The notes under the pieces are model-generated. The model saw nothing but the letters and a program-made list of their open reading frames with translations. It did no database searches and was not told where the DNA came from. The position numbers and the translations under genes are program-made. 64,000 bases of DNA from Salvelinus alpinus. Lineage: Eukaryota > Chordata > Actinopteri > Salmoniformes > Salmonidae. Numbering within the stretch: position 1 is the stretch's first letter; the number at the start of each line of letters is the position of its first letter. This document shows, one piece after another, positions 36,599-46,556 of this stretch. Where the stretch lies: NCBI RefSeq assembly GCF_045679555.1, contig NC_092087.1:20637925-20701924 (forward strand), read 5' to 3'.

Positions 36599-37948
36599 CT
36601 GCTCTTAATTGACTGGTTGTTGCTTATTTATTTGATATGTATTTACCAGCTGGGTGGTAATAGGGGAGCTGTAATTATCAGATACACTGCTCTCTAGGAG
36701 AGGATCAATTACTCTGATGAACACAGATGAAAGTCTGGAGGTTACTGTTACAAATATTTTGTCTCTGTAAGGTACCAGTGGAAGACAGTAGAACAGGATC
36801 ATTGTCCTATATCCCTCGCTGTGGTACACCACAACGTACCTGGATGGACCATTTGGGCAGTACTGTAAAAATGTAAATTGTTGTCTCATTATTAGTCATA
36901 CATTTGACAATGTCTGAGATGGAGAGCTACGTCAAGTGAAGATGTTACACATGAAGGTATTTGATGGACAGACTAGTCAACATCTTGACTACTAATTTGA
37001 TTTACTGGGTCAAATAGGATCTCTCCCTCATTGAAACAGTTATCAAAAGAATAACTGTGTGGATGGTTTACAGCTCCCCCTTCACTAGGCTTACAGTAGG
37101 CTGAAACATAACCATGGTGCTCAAGGCTGGTGATTGTGGAGGGCCTTGAGGATTTAGAGCTTCTCATGAGGACACATTACCTTTGTAGATAATAGCTTTG
37201 TTAACCTAGATTCATGACTAGAGTCCCTTGAATGTTGAGTTGAAACATACAATATTGCATATTGAAAGGAAAGGCGTTAACCTAAATGAAATCGTACAGA
37301 TGTGGTTTGTCCAAAAAACATAGTAGACGAATAGATGATGAGATTGACTTCTGTTACCTCGATGACTCAGATGACCTGAGAATGGGGGAATTATTTTCTA
37401 TCTTCGCTCTCTCTATCTCTCTCTCTATATATATTTTTTTCTGTGTTACACACACATACATATTCTCAACCTTGTTTGTGTTAAAGCTGCTGTTCAATAG
37501 CCCAGTCTCCCAGTAGATCCTCTGACATTATTGTTGTTTGTCTCTGTTGGTTGGAGCGTGTGTATTTGCCCAGGCTCCTTGGAGGGAGTTTGTTTTTGTT
37601 CTCAGTGTTGTGAACAGGGTGGGGCTCCTTTCCCCAACCACTCAGAGAGAGAGATGGTTATTTTCTCAGGTGCTATTTTTTGTTTATTAGTTTGGTCAAT
37701 AGACTTGCTTAGATGGAATTATGTGTTGGAAGCGATGTTTAGCTGACTGTTTGTTTTGGTTCTTGGATGGAGGGCACATTTATCATAACCATGGTTCATG
37801 ATGTATAGTATGGTCTGGGTAATAGGGGTTGAGCAATGAGCACTCATGCAGCGGCTTAGAAGGAATCATGTACACATAAGTGCAGGAGCACTTAATAAAG
37901 GAATTTAGTTTTGCCACAAGTTGGAGCCTTCACATACAGTAGGAATAT
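36599..37948. other. Non-coding, no gene seen
   Basis: A short TC/TA tract at about 37405-37440 is the only recognisable structure. Confidence 0.4.
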
Positions 37949-38404
37949 ACACTGAGTATACCAAACATTAGGCATTAGGAACACTTTCCTAATATTGAGT
38001 TGCACCCCCCCCCCCCCCCCCCCCTTTGCCCTCAGAACAGCCTCAATTGGGGCATGGATTCTACAAGGTGTCGAAAGCGTTCCACAGGGATGCTGGCCCA
38101 TGTTGGCTCCAATGCTTCCCACAGTTGTGTCAAGTTGGCTGGATGCCCTTTGGGTGGTGGACTATTTTTGATTCACACAGGAAACCGGTGCACCTGGCAC
38201 CTACTACCATACCCTGTTCAAAGGCACTTACTGTAAATGTTTTGTCTTGCCCGTTCACCCTCTGAATGGCACACATACACAATCCATGTCTCAATTGTCT
38301 CAAGGCTTTAACCTGTCTCCTCCCCTTCATCTACACTGATTGAAGTGGATTTAACAAGCGACAACAATAAGGGATCATAGCTTTCACCTTGTATACTCAG
38401 TGTA
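37949..38404. mobile_element. Non-autonomous DNA transposon with 'actgagtata' ends
   Basis: The left end 'acactgagtataccaaacat' and the right end 'tatactcagtgta' are inverted copies. The interior ('gggatgctggcccatgttgg', 'ctggatgccctttgggtggt') is a well-known salmonid repeat without a gene. A poly-C run lies at about 38006-38024. Confidence 0.8.
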
Positions 38405-38547
38405 GGCAATTGTATCCATTTGGACATCCTTGATAATGGTATCCTTTAGGGATAACTTAACTACCCTTGTTACATGAGATCTTGTGAGTCTGTGGAGTTA
38501 ACATATTCATATAACATACTTTACTATAGTAAAATGTATACAAGGGT

Positions 38548-38607
38548 GACCGTTAGTCGCTTTGGATAAAAGTGTCTGCTAAATGGCATATATTGTTATA
38601 TTACATT
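38548..38607 (+). repeat. SINE tail ('gtcgctttggataaaagtgt')
   Basis: The tail motif shared by a teleost SINE family; the SINE at 54298-54473 carries the same tail on the minus strand. Confidence 0.65.
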
Positions 38608-39252
38608 ATGAAAAGGAACAAAAGCACAGCTTCCTTGTTTTTGAAATCTAAATATAATTTACATTGACAAGGGACATCAAAGCATTAGTGAATGCACACC
38701 CAGTAGGGCTGTCCCCGACTAAAAAACATCTTGGTCGACCGAGAGTCGCCTGTGTATTTTTCCATATATACACACATCCTATGTGTTTTAATCAAATCAA
38801 CTATATGCACTGAGTTTGTCTGATGCTTTAGGAACACTGTTTGATTAAATAATTAAGACACACAAATGACTAGAAGGAGGCCGACCGCCATTGATTTGAT
38901 TGTGCCCAGACTTGCTGGGCTGTGTTCAAAAAAATGACAGCGAGTGACTGTGTGACTAGCACCCGTTGTCTCTCCTCCCTGCTGCACTCACCACCACTGA
39001 ACTTCAACAGTGTTTATTGCGCTGTCCATGTTGCTGAAGCTACAACATAATTACTGCCATTTCTGACTGAAAAGTTCTGTTACCGAAATCCCTCATTTGT
39101 TTAGGAAAAAATTCCTAATCCCTCAACACTTGCTCTCCTTACGTGACACATGTATGCATCACATGCAGATGACCAATAGGGTCTGACTTATAGTATATCA
39201 TAATCACATCAATTAATTGGTTTTAACAAACTCCTAACACATGTGACAGCAA

Positions 39253-39420
39253 AATGGATATAGAGGAAGTGACAAACTCGAAACAGGGGAATGTTTACTG
39301 GTTGCTTAGAGGGGAAGTCGGATGTGTGGAATACATTTGAATTGTTGTGGAAAATACTGGATATCAAGAAAAAGAAGGTAAGGAGCAAGCGCTTCGTGCA
39401 TATTGTGTGTGCCAACAGGT
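39253..39420 (+). pseudogene. Possible hAT transposase N-terminal remnant
   Basis: The ATG near 39253 begins M-D-I-E-E-V, and a nearby frame contains 'KSDVWNTFELLW', resembling the W..F spacing at the start of a BED zinc finger in hAT transposases. Only about 50 codons are traceable before the L1 fragment, with frameshifts. Weak call. Confidence 0.35.
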
Positions 39421-39489
39421 ACTGTTAGAATACAACATAACTTTTCTGACCGTTTGGAACAATGTAAACAACACTAGCAACAGAACAAT

Positions 39490-40952
39490 CAGACTTTGAA
39501 ATGGCTTTTGATGAAGTACGACTGGAATTTATATATAAATGCCTGGAATATTTCAATTTTGGAGAATCTCTTATAAAATGGGATAAAGTTATGCGTAGTA
39601 ACCCTAGGTGTAAAATGGTAAATAATGGCTACTTCTCAGAAAGTTTTAAAATGTCAAGAGGAGTTAAACAAGGTTGTCCACTATCGGCATATCTATTTAT
39701 TATGGCCATTGAAATGTTAGCAATTATAATCAGATCCAACAATAGTTGTATGCTGATGGTTCATGTTTTCTTTTAAATACACAATTTGGATGCCTCCACA
39801 GCCTCATAGATGATCTAGATACTTTTTCTAACCTCTCTGGATTACAACCAAATTATGACAAGTGTACTGTATTATGTATTGGATCACAAAAAAAATGTAA
39901 CTTTTACATTACCGTGTAGTTCATCATTAATACTCGGTTTTCATATCCCGAAAGAAAGTAATTATCTAATTACAATACATTTTTATAGACAGTTAGATCT
40001 TGCTACCGTGGAAAGGAAAATACCTGTCTATTTGTGGAAAAATCCCCCCGATTGACTCTTAGTCATATCCCAGTTGACCTACTTGCTTATGGCCTTGCCT
40101 ACACCTAGTGACTTGTTTTTTAAAATTATATGAGAGAGAAAAAAATCTATTTTATTTGGAATTAAACGGGCCTAGTTATATAATGAATATGAATTTGGAG
40201 GGCAGAAATGATTCAATATTAAAGCATTAGAACAGTCACTAAAGGCTTCAGCCATTCAAAAGTTATACTTAAATCCGAACTGGTTCTCTAGCAAATTACT
40301 AAGGATGTCTCACCCCATGATCAAGAATGGCCTTTTTCTCTTTATTCATATTACAACTTCTCACTTTCGGTTATTTGAAAATGAAATAATCTCCAAAATA
40401 TTGCTATTTTTAAAACAAGCCATAGAAAGTTAGTTGCAATTTCAGTGTAATTCACTGGAAAATAACAACTATTGCAACAAATGTTATGGTTGAACTCAAA
40501 TATATATAAAAAATACTTTTAGATAAAATAAAGTATAATCTTTGTAAATTATATCATAAATAGGACTGGTGGAGTTATTTTACACATGCAGCTAATAAAA
40601 ATATATGGAAATGTCTGCTCTACTCAAAATCACAACCAACTAATTGCAGCATTACTGCAAAAAAAGAAGAGGCAAGTGGAAGGGGGAGAAAGTACGGAAC
40701 TTGTCTGTCAGCTCTGTATTAAAGACCAAAATTGGCTAAAGAAAATTGTGATAAATAAAAAAGTATACCAGTTTCCTTTAAGGATCAAAACATTGACAGG
40801 TGTGCCGTATAGATTGCAAAATAGTTGGGAAGAGATTTTCGATGTACCGATTCAATGGCACATGGTTTATGAACTGACATAAAACAACGCTGGATTCAAA
40901 ACGGAGTTTTTCAATTTAAATGATTATACAAAATTCTTGCAACCAATAGAAT

Positions 40953-40990
<38 letters not shown>

Positions 40991-41030
40991 GGATACAACC
41001 ATCCCAGCTCTTCAGATTTTTCCGCGAAGA
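39490..41030 (+). pseudogene. L1-type LINE ORF2 fragment (reverse transcriptase and C-terminus)
   Basis: 'MAFDEVRLEFIYKCLEYFNF' followed by 'FKMSRGVKQGCPLSAYLF' (39640-39700) is the core of an L1-type reverse transcriptase, with the usual R-G-x-x-Q-G-C-P-L motif. 'LSGLQPNYDKC' at about 39830-39865 comes from the palm/thumb. The catalytic Y-x-D-D region between them is damaged. From 40560 fragments of the C-terminal domain are seen to about 41030, in changing frames. The element has no intact ORF and sits inside the hAT element. Confidence 0.8.
40955..40988. repeat. (TA)n microsatellite
   Basis: Seventeen TA units in the L1 fragment. Confidence 0.95.
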
Positions 41031-41123
41031 GACAGGATAAATAGATCATTTGTTTTGGTAGTGTTCAAATGTAGCTTGTTTTTGGTCTTAAGTTCAGGAA
41101 TGGCTGAAGAATTGCAACATTTA

Positions 41124-41408
41124 CACTACCATTCAAAAATGATCAATTAGCCTTTTAAAATTATAAACTTGGATAAGCTAACACAATGTGCCATTGGAAC
41201 ACAGGAGTGATGGTTGCTGATAATAGGCCTCTGTACGTCTACGTAGATATTCCATAAAAACAGCCGTTTTCAGCTACAATAGTAATTTGCAACATTAGCA
41301 ATGTCTACACTGTATTTCTGATCAATTTGATGCTATTTTAATGGGCAAAAAATTTGCTTTTCTTTCAAAAACAAGGACATTTCTAAGTGACGCTAAACTT
41401 TTGAACTG
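41124..41408. mobile_element. MITE with 'cactaccattcaaaa' ends
   Basis: The left end 'cactaccattcaaaa' and right end 'cttttgaactg' are flanked by TA on both sides. The interior ('gccattggaacacaggagtg') is a common salmonid Tc1-related MITE. Confidence 0.75.
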
Positions 41409-41893
41409 TACATTTTTTATCCAACATGTTGTGGTTGCCTAAGGCTGAGGCATGGAATCAGTAGGCTATTAAACAAACACTCAAACAAAAGCAGGATCTG
41501 TCTTATTTCTGTAGATACAGTATATTTGGATGATTTATAAAGCCAGGCACATTTAACAGTTAGGCTATTGATTACAGACTTAATTAAGTTGGGGTTTCCT
41601 CTCTCCTCACTTTTCTTAGACAATTAGGGCAAGTGCTGTTTTCCTGTCTCCTAACTCTGCTGCTGCCTCCGCCACATTGTTCTCAACACCAATACAGTGG
41701 CTTGCGAAATTATTCACCCCCTTGGCATTTTCCCTATTTGTTTGCCCTACATCCTGGAATTAAAATAGATTTTTGGGGGGTTTGTATCATTTGATTTACA
41801 CAACACTCCTACCACTTTGAAGATGCAAAATATTTTTTTTTGTGAAACAAACAAGAAATAAGACCAAAAAAACAGAAGATTTGAGCGTGCATA

Positions 41894-42372
41894 TGTAACG
41901 GTAGTCCTCCTCCTCTTCAACCGAAGAGGAGGAGTAGTGATTGAACCAAGGCGCAGCGGGTTGTGATGACATATTTATTTACAGAAAAGACGAAAACACG
42001 AACTTGACTATAAACTAACAAAACAACAAAACGGAGTAGACAAACCTGGACATGCGAACTTACATAAAACGCAGAACTCACGAACAGGAAAATGACTACA
42101 CAAAAGACCGAACTTACAAACAAACCGAACAGTCCCGTATGGTGCGACAAACACTGACACAGGAGACAACCACCCACAACGAACACTGTGAAACAACCTA
42201 CCTAAATATGACTCTCAATTAGAGGAACGCCAAACACCTGCCTCTAATTGAGAGCCATACCAGGCAACCCTTAAACCAACATAGAAACAGACAACATAGA
42301 ATGCCCACCCAAACTCACGTCCTGACCAAAAAACACATACAAAACAAGAGAAAACAGGTCAGGAACGTGACA
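41894..42372 (-). repeat. 3' LTR of the LTR retroelement
   Basis: 479 bp, starting TGTAACGG and ending GTGACA on the + strand. On the minus strand a TATA-like catattta lies at 42203-42210 and AATAAA at about 41965-41970. It contains an 18-bp inverted repeat ('ctctcaattagagg' / 'cctctaattgagag'). Confidence 0.93.
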
Positions 42373-42389
42373 TAACCCCCCCCTTAAGG
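42373..42389 (-). promoter_or_regulatory. Polypurine tract of the LTR retroelement
   Basis: On the minus strand the sequence CCTTAAGGGGGGGGTTA directly precedes the 3' LTR. A purine run in this position primes second-strand DNA synthesis and fixes the orientation of the element. Confidence 0.8.
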
Positions 42390-43880
42390 TGCGAACGCCG
42401 GGCGCACCAGCACAAAGTCTAGGGGAGGGTCTGGGTGGGCATCTGACCACGGTGGTGGCTCAGGCTCCGGACGCTGTCCCCACACCACCATAGTCACTCC
42501 CCGCTTCTGTATCCCCCTCCCAATGACCACCCTCCAACTAAACCCACCTAAATGAAGGGGCAGCATCGGGATAAGGGACTCTGGCAGGTCCGGGCTGAGG
42601 GACTCTGGCAGGTCCTGGCTGAGGGACTCTGGCAGGTCCTGGCTGAGGGACTCTGGCAGGTCCTGGCTGAGGGACTCTGGCAGGTCCTGGCTGGACGGCT
42701 CTGGCAGATCCTGGCTGGACGGCTCTGGCTGGTCCTGGCTGGACGGCTCTGGCTGGTCCTGGCTAGACGGCTCTGGCTGGTCCTGGCTGGACGGCTCTGG
42801 CTGGTCCTGGCTGGACGGCTCTGGCTGGTCCTGGCTGGACGGCTCTGGCTGGTCCTGGCTGGACGGCTCTGGCAGGTCCTGGCTGGACGGCTCTGGCAGG
42901 TCCTGGCTGGACGGCTCTGGCTGGTCCTGGCTGGACGGCTCTGGCTGGTCCTGGCTGGACGGCTCTGGCTGGTCCTGGCTGGACGGCTCTGGCTGGTCCT
43001 GGCTGGACGGCTCTGGCTGGTCCTGGCTGGACGGCTCTGGCTGGTCCTGGCTGGACGGCTCTGAAGGCTCGGTCCAGACGGGCAGTTCATGCGGCGTTGG
43101 GCAGACGGGCAGTTCAGGCGCCGCTGGGCAGACAGCCAGCTCTGACCGCTCGGGACAGACGGGCAGCTCTGACAGCTCAGGACAAACGGGCAGTTCTGGG
43201 CAGACTGGCAGACCTGTAGGGAGGAGACGGAGAGACAGCCTGGTGCGTGGTATAGGCACTGGCTGCGCTGGAGAGGAGGAAAGCTCTGACAGCGCTGGAC
43301 AGGTGGGAGCAGCTGGAGAGAGAACCCGGAGAGACAGCCTGGTGCGGGGGGCTGCCACCGGTGGACTGGTACTTGGAGGTGGCACCGGGTATACCGGACC
43401 GTGAAGGAGGACACGTGCTCTTGAGCACCGAGCCTGCCCAACCTTACCAGGTTGAATGGTGCCCGTAGCCCTGCCAGTGCGGCGAGGTGGAATAGCCCGC
43501 ACTGGGCTATGCTGGCGAACCGGGGACACCATCTGTAAGGCTGGTGCCATGTATGCCGGCCCGAGGAGACGCACTGGTGGCCAGATGCGTTGGGCCGGCT
43601 TCATGACATCCGGCTCGATGCCCAACTTAGCCCTACCAGTGCGGCGAGGTGGAATAGCCCGCACTGGGCTAAGCATGCGTACTGGGGACACCGTGCGCTT
43701 TCCCGCATAACACGGTGTCTGACCAGTACGACGCCCTCTCACCCCACGGTAAGCACGGGGAGTTGGCTCAGGTATCCTACCCGGCTTTGCCACACTCCTC
43801 GTGTGCCCCCCCCCCCCAAAGAAATTTTTGGGTCTGACTCTCGGGCTTTTCGGGCTTCCGTGCAAGACGCGTCCCCTCAT
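42384..43880 (-). CDS. Second ORF of the LTR retroelement, proline-rich with octapeptide repeats (498 codons)
   Basis: The frame overlaps the first ORF across the G12 run and continues to 42384, next to the polypurine tract. Residues about 1-210 are Arg/Pro-rich, with two near-identical copies of 'SPVRAIPPRRTGRA' (an internal duplication). Then come Cys/Pro/Glu-rich repeats ('ELPVCPE'). About 21 octapeptides PEPSSQDQ / PESLSQDL, encoded by the 24-bp minisatellite, follow. The C-terminus reads 'GQRPEPEPPPWSDAHPDPP'. No catalytic domain is seen. The long open frame without stops in a young element hints that it is translated, but the repeat alone could keep it open. The start codon is uncertain; a frameshift from the first ORF is an alternative. 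Confidence 0.5.
   Translation of the reverse strand: MRGRVLHGSPKSPRVRPKNFFGGGGHTRSVAKPGRIPEPTPRAYRGVRGRRTGQTPCYAGKRTVSPVRMLSPVRAIPPRRTGRAKLGIEPDVMKPAQRIWPPVRLLGPAYMAPALQMVSPVRQHSPVRAIPPRRTGRATGTIQPGKVGQARCSRARVLLHGPVYPVPPPSTSPPVAAPRTRLSLRVLSPAAPTCPALSELSSSPAQPVPIPRTRLSLRLLPTGLPVCPELPVCPELSELPVCPERSELAVCPAAPELPVCPTPHELPVWTEPSEPSSQDQPEPSSQDQPEPSSQDQPEPSSQDQPEPSSQDQPEPSSQDQPEPSSQDLPEPSSQDLPEPSSQDQPEPSSQDQPEPSSQDQPEPSSQDQPEPSSQDQPEPSSQDQPEPSSQDLPEPSSQDLPESLSQDLPESLSQDLPESLSQDLPESLSPDLPESLIPMLPLHLGGFSWRVVIGRGIQKRGVTMVVWGQRPEPEPPPWSDAHPDPPLDFVLVRPAFAP
42578..43065 (-). repeat. 24-bp minisatellite in the LTR retroelement
   Basis: About 20 tandem copies of ctctggctggtcctggctgg plus acgg, with variants (aggtcc, gaggga) grouped in runs, which points to expansion by slippage or unequal exchange of sub-blocks. 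Confidence 0.95.
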
Positions 43881-44166
43881 AACGCCGGTTCCCTTCTCCG
43901 GTTGCCTCTGCTCTCCTCAGTGCCTCCAGCTGTTCCCATGGGAGGCGATCTCTTCCAGCCAGGATCTCCTCCCATGTGTAGCAACCTTTACCGTCCAAAA
44001 CATCCTCCCATGTCCATTCCTCCTTCTTGCGTTGTCCCTTCCTCCCGTTACACCGCTGCTTGGTTCTGGTTATTTGGTGGGTGGTTCTGTAACGGTAGTC
44101 CTCCTCCTCTTCAACCGAAGAGGAGGAGTAGTGATTGAACCAAGGCGCAGCGGGTTGTGATGACAT
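43777..44166 (-). CDS. First ORF of the LTR retroelement (129 codons)
   Basis: The ATG at 44164-44166 lies inside the 5' LTR, so the first 26 codons are LTR sequence ('MSSQPAAPWFNHYSSSSVEE'). The rest is charged and Trp/Glu-rich ('WTWEDVLDGKG', 'YTWEEILAGRDRLPWE'). No zinc knuckle or other Gag motif is visible. The frame ends soon after a run of 12 G (C on the + strand, 43806-43817) where it overlaps the next ORF in another frame. It may be a Gag-like product, but its function is not known to me. Confidence 0.5.
   Translation of the reverse strand: MSSQPAAPWFNHYSSSSVEEEEDYRYRTTHQITRTKQRCNGRKGQRKKEEWTWEDVLDGKGCYTWEEILAGRDRLPWEQLEALRRAEATGEGNRRYEGTRLARKPEKPESQTQKFLWGGGAHEECGKAG
44066..44087 (-). 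promoter_or_regulatory. Putative primer-binding site, not tRNA-like in its first bases
   Basis: Directly after the 5' LTR the minus strand reads GAACCACCCACCAAATAACC. It does not begin TGG, which would pair with a tRNA 3' end. It can pair over ten consecutive bases with GTGGGTGGTT inside the LTR (+ strand 42168-42177), about 30 bp downstream of the TATA-like box. Confidence 0.5.
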
Positions 44167-44566
44167 ATTTATTTACAGAAAAGACGAAAACACGAACTTG
44201 ACTATAAACTAACAAAACAACAAAACGGAGTAGACAAACCTGGACATGCGAACTTACATAAAACGCAGAACTCACGAACAGGAAAATGACTACACAAAAG
44301 ACCGAACTTACAAACAAACCGAACAGTCCCGTATGGTGCGACAAACACTGACACAGGAGACAACCACCCACAACGAACACTGTGAAACAACCTACCTAAA
44401 TATGACTCTCAATTAGAGGAACGCCAAACACCTGCCTCTAATTGAGAGCCATACCAGGCAACCCTTAAACCAACATAGAAACAGACAACATAGAATGCCC
44501 ACCCAAACTCACGTCCTGACCAAAAAACACATACAAAACAAGAGAAAACAGGTCAGGAACGTGACA
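44088..44566 (-). repeat. 5' LTR of the LTR retroelement
   Basis: By eye identical in sequence and length to the copy at 41894-42372; both even carry the same 89-codon frame. In transcription orientation it is the upstream LTR and contains the start codon of the first ORF. Confidence 0.93.
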
Positions 44567-44589
44567 GCATAACTATTCACCCCCCAAAG

Positions 44590-45598
44590 TCAATACTTTG
44601 TAGAGCCACCTTTTGCAACAATTACATCAGCATGTCTCTTGGGGTATATCTCTATAAGCTTGGCACATCTAGCCACTGGGATTTTTGCCCATTCTTCAAG
44701 GCAAAACTGCTCCAGCTCCTTCAAGTTGGATGGGTTCCGCTGGTGTACAGCAATCTTTGAGTCATACCACAAATTCTCAATTGAATTGAGGTCGGGGCTT
44801 TGACTAGGCCATTCAAAGACATTTAAATGTTTCCCCACCACTCAAGTGTTGCTTTAGCAGTATGCTTAGGGTCATTGTCCTGCTGGAAAGTGAACCTCCA
44901 TCCTCAAATTTCTGGAAGACTGAAACAGGTTTCCCTCAAGAATTTCCCTGTATTTAGCTCCATCCATCATTCCTTCAATTCTGACCAGTTTCCCAGTCCC
45001 TGCCGATGAAAAACATCTCCACACCATGATGCTGCCACCACCATGCTTCACTGTGGGGATAGTGATCTTGGGGGGATGAGAGGTGTTGGGTTTGCGCCAG
45101 ACATAGTGTTTTCCTTGATGGGCAAAAAGCTCCATTTTAGTCTCATCTGACCAGAGTACCTTCTTTCCTATGTTTGGGGAGTCTACCACATGCCTTTTGG
45201 CGAACACCAAATGTGTTTGCTTATTTTTTTCTTTAAGCAATGGCTTTTTTTCTGGCCACTCTTCCGTAAAGCCCAGCTCTGTGGAGTGTATGGCTTAAAG
45301 TGGTCCTATGGACAGATACTCCAATCTCCGCTGTGGAGCTTTGCAGCTCCTTCAGGGTTATCTTTAGTCTCTTTGTTGCCTCTGATTTATGCCTCCTTGC
45401 CTGGTCTGTGAGTTTTGGTGGGCGTCCCTCTCTTGGCAGGTTTGTTGTGGTGCCATATTCTTTCCATTTTTAATAATGGATTTAATGGTGCTCCGTGGGA
45501 TGTTCAAAGTTTCGGATATTTGTTTTATAACCCAACCCTTATTTGTACTTCTCCACAACTTTGTCCCTGACCTGTTTGAAGAGCTCCTTGGTCTTCAT
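44590..45598 (-). pseudogene. Tc1 transposase pseudogene (copy 5)
   Basis: It starts at the minus-strand ATG 45596-45598 (M-K-T-K-E-L) and ends at 44590 with '[11 protein letters not shown]' and a stop, so both ends are natural. Premature stops and frameshifts occur: one near 45560, a disrupted region between 45364 and 45240, and another near 44860. Catalytic segments 'KKVLWSDETKMELF' and '[15 protein letters not shown]' are readable. The third residue of the DDE motif, in the last segment, is a glutamate as usual. Confidence 0.88.
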
Positions 45599-46214
45599 GG
45601 TGCCGCTTGCTTGGTGGTGCCCCTTGCTTAGTGGTGTTGCAGACTCTGGGGCCTTTCAGAACAGGCGTATATATACTAAGATCATGTGACAGATCATGTG
45701 ACACTTAGATTGCACACAGGTGGACTTTATTTAACAATTTATGTGACTTTTGAAGGTAATTGGTTGCACCAGATCTTATTTAGGGGCTTCATAGCAAAGG
45801 GGGTGAATACATACTTTTCACACACCACTTTTCTGTTTTTTAATTTAATTTTTAATTTTGAAAAAGTTCTTTTTTTCATTTCACTTCATCAATTTGGACT
45901 ATTTTGTGTATGTCCATTACATGAAATCCAAATAAAAATCCATTCAAATTACAGGTTGTAATGCAACAAAATAGGAAAAACGCCATGGGGGATGAATACT
46001 TTTGCAAGGCACAGTATGCTGGTTCATAGCAACATGGTCTAGGAAAAGACGCTAATTCAACAGCGCACTGATGTTTCAGAACCGCAGACTGCGACCACTA
46101 TCCAACACAGGAAAAAGTGCATTTGTTATAAAATTATATAATTTTTTATTAGTGTTGCACCATTGTTTAATTTTTTATTAGTGTTGCACCATTGTTCTTA
46201 CGTAATATAACCAT

Positions 46215-46352
46215 ATCAGTGGAGGCTGCTGAGGGGAGGAGCGGCTCATAATAATAGCCGTAACGGAGCAAATGGAATGGTATCAAACACCTGGAAACCA
46301 TGTGTTTGATGTATTTGATACCATTCCACTGATTCCACCAACCTCCTGTGAA
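46215..46352. mobile_element. MITE with 'cagtggaggctgctgagg' end
   Basis: The left end is 'cagtggaggctgctgagggg' and the right 'ccaccaacctcctgtg'. A central hairpin (ggaatggtatcaaacac / gtatttgataccattcc) is typical of this abundant salmonid MITE. It lies inside the hAT right arm. Confidence 0.75.
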
Positions 46353-46556
46353 CCATATGCAATTTCAGTAGCAATCTCCATGGCCTCCACAATGGATTAG
46401 TCCACCCAGACAGGCGCAAATCAAACAGGTGTCTTGTACACCATTAAAGTATTATAATTTTTTGCTACTGCTCGACTAAAGACATCTCGGTCGACCAACA
46501 GCCTATTAACCAAACAATCGACCAGTCGACTAAATGGGGTCAGCCCTAACACCCAG

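Larger units (their letters stand above)
41894..44566 (-). mobile_element. Non-autonomous LTR retroelement, recent insertion
   Basis: Two direct repeats of exactly 479 bp (41894-42372 and 44088-44566) bounded by TG...CA flank 1.7 kb. GCATA is duplicated on both sides (41889-41893, 44567-44571). A polypurine tract next to the left LTR shows transcription runs on the minus strand. No protease, reverse transcriptase or integrase is encoded, so it must rely on another element. Identical LTRs mean it is young, and it is the youngest layer of this nest. Confidence 0.93.
41695..46014 (-). mobile_element. Tc1-like transposon, copy 5, split by an LTR element
   Basis: The left end 'cagtggcttgcgaaattatt' and the right end (reversed) 'ctgtgccttgcaaaagtatt' are inverted repeats, with TA at 41693-41694 and 46015-46016. 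The LTR element inserted at 41894, about 200 bp from the left end and 24 bp past the transposase stop. Without it the Tc1 copy is about 1.64 kb, normal size. Confidence 0.92.
38704..46548. mobile_element. hAT transposon with nested insertions and perfect 8-bp duplication
   Basis: The left end is TAGGGCTGTCCCC and the right end, reversed, is TAGGGCTGACCCC. ACACCCAG is present directly outside both ends (38696-38703 and 46549-46556), the hAT-type duplication. Inside lie an L1 fragment, two MITEs and a Tc1 element that itself contains an LTR element, so most of the 7.8 kb is not hAT sequence. Remaining hAT parts are about 38704-39480, 41409-41694, 46017-46214 and 46353-46548. Confidence 0.9.

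Noticed and set aside
36315-36608. 97-codon frame of repeated KTWFRTLI
   Set aside because: The frame exists only because the minisatellite unit is 24 bp; no gene context or other evidence.
41917-42186. 89-codon Cys/Val/Phe-rich minus frame, identical copy at 44111-44380
   Set aside because: Lies within the LTRs, in U3/R; identical only because the LTRs are identical. No support as a gene.
42552-43064. 170-codon + strand frame rich in Trp/Leu
   Set aside because: Antisense of the 24-bp repeat inside the LTR element; open by periodicity alone.
42578-43065. CRISPR-like array of direct repeats
   Set aside because: Units are contiguous without spacers and this is vertebrate DNA; it is a minisatellite. 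The same applies to 36327-36598.
42548-43441. 297-codon minus-strand frame (SRPARTSQ repeats)
   Set aside because: Shadow frame of the same minisatellite; the 498-codon frame fits the element's layout better.
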